Below are positions 63,423-64,000 of a stretch of 64,000 nucleotides of DNA, piece by piece; position 1 is the stretch's first letter; every line of letters starts with the position of its first letter. The stretch comes from Ga0077555 sp963741565 (GTDB taxonomy: Bacteria; Pseudomonadota; Alphaproteobacteria; Rhizobiales; Hyphomicrobiaceae). The position numbers and the translations under genes were made by a program. The DNA lies in assembly GCA_963741565.1 (NCBI GenBank), contig CAVUIK010000012.1, positions 62,001-126,000 on the forward strand, given 5' to 3'. The notes beneath the pieces are model-generated. The model worked only from the letters and a program-made list of their open reading frames with translations. It had not been told where the DNA came from and ran no database searches.

Positions 63423-64000
63423 TCAGTCTTTCTTCAGCAGTCCGATGCGGTCGAGATACGTGCGCTCCTGCGCGACCAAGCTCCGGGATCAATTTCGTGT
63501 AGTCGGCGGCGCTCTTGTAGTTCGGCAGCATCTCGTACTTGTCCATGACCGCGAGCACGCCTGGATCCTCGAGCGCCTTCTTGAAGGCGTCCTGCAACTT
63601 CACAACGACGGCAGGATCCATGCCTTTCGGTCCAGCGAATGCCCCAGGGACTATCGAAGACGAACGGGATAGCCGAGTTCCTTCAGAGTGGGCACGTCAG
63701 GGATACGTTTCGAGCGCTTTCCGACCAGATATTGAGGATGCGGATTTGGCCCGACTCGATCATGTCGTCGCGTCCGGTGCCGGCCGCCATGACGTCGACA
63801 TGACCGCCGAGCAGCGCCGCAAACGCCTCGGCTTCGCCCTTGAACGGGACGTGCGTGATCTTGATGCCGGAATGCGCGGCGATCTGTTCCATGCCGATAT
63901 GCAGCGACGTGCCAGCGCCGGTGGATGCGTAGTTGAGCTTGCCCGGATTGGCTTTGGCGAAGCGTCGACGACATCTGTCCAGCTCTTGTAGGGGCTGTCG
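63423..64000 (-). pseudogene. TctC/Bug-family binding protein, copy 4, partial and multiply frameshifted
   Basis: The 5' end lies beyond the window. The visible part contains SLHIGMEQIAAHSGIKITHV, FAALLGGHVDVMAAGTGRDD, SKRIPDVPTLKELGYP, GPKGMDPA-like MDPAVVVKLQDAFKKAL and DYTKLIPEL. These pieces fall in different frames because of about five single-base indels near 63478, 63638, 63667, 63717 and 63961. The corrected end (LLKKD) is at 63423. The density of breaks near the window end is higher than anywhere else here. Confidence 0.8.

Overview
This is a gene-dense, GC-rich chromosomal stretch of an alphaproteobacterium, most likely a Hyphomicrobiales member of the Bradyrhizobiaceae/Xanthobacteraceae type. 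The basis is the secDF cluster with Mth938-like and squalene-synthase-like genes, the DinB with an N-terminal zinc ribbon, the short-type ArgC, the many Bug-family binding proteins and the palindromic intergenic repeats. I see no prophage, insertion sequence, CRISPR array, rRNA or tRNA.

Layout. 1-3.2 kb: a peptide-type ABC transporter (permease, permease, binding protein; minus strand). 3.4-9.5 kb: a DUF815 ATPase, then yajC-secD-secF, a Mth938 protein, a haem-type membrane protein and a phytoene-synthase-like protein. The second and last of these accessory genes resemble mitochondrial complex I assembly factors NDUFAF3 and NDUFAF6. 9.5-18.2 kb: an SGNH hydrolase, aat, a ClpP-like secreted protein, a HerA-type ATPase, a GMC oxidoreductase and two paralogous small secreted proteins that share an upstream element. 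18.2-23.5 kb: an orphan binding protein, a carbamoyltransferase with SxtJ-like and DUF5989 partners, rlpA and a VOC protein. 23.6-31.6 kb: dinB, a broken acetoacetyl-CoA reductase gene, a lutABC-like set interrupted by a porin-like gene, and pyrG. 31.7-46.4 kb: mixed housekeeping genes including argC, an S74 surface protein, pdxH, folK, a family-5-like uracil-DNA glycosylase and a sulfite-oxidase-type enzyme. 46.6-50 kb: small envelope proteins. 50-56 kb: an ArsR-methyltransferase regulator with metF and a two-piece methionine synthase. 56.7-64 kb: a tripartite tricarboxylate transporter operon with four tandem binding-protein genes, an amidohydrolase and an RraA-like protein.

The most notable find lies upstream of argC at 36013-36166 on the minus strand. 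It is a 20-residue leader peptide with eight arginines, followed by a perfect 8-bp terminator hairpin with a T run. A consensus-like promoter would start transcription at the leader's own AUG. The layout matches ribosome-mediated transcription attenuation, here for arginine, and the leader mRNA would be leaderless.

A caution runs through the window. About fifteen single-base indels, mostly +1, break otherwise intact conserved genes (SGNH hydrolase, phaB, a lipoprotein, the S74 protein, metH, a DUF2147 protein, tctA and two tctC-like genes). They become dense near base 64000. Consensus error is the likelier cause, although real decay cannot be excluded from sequence alone.
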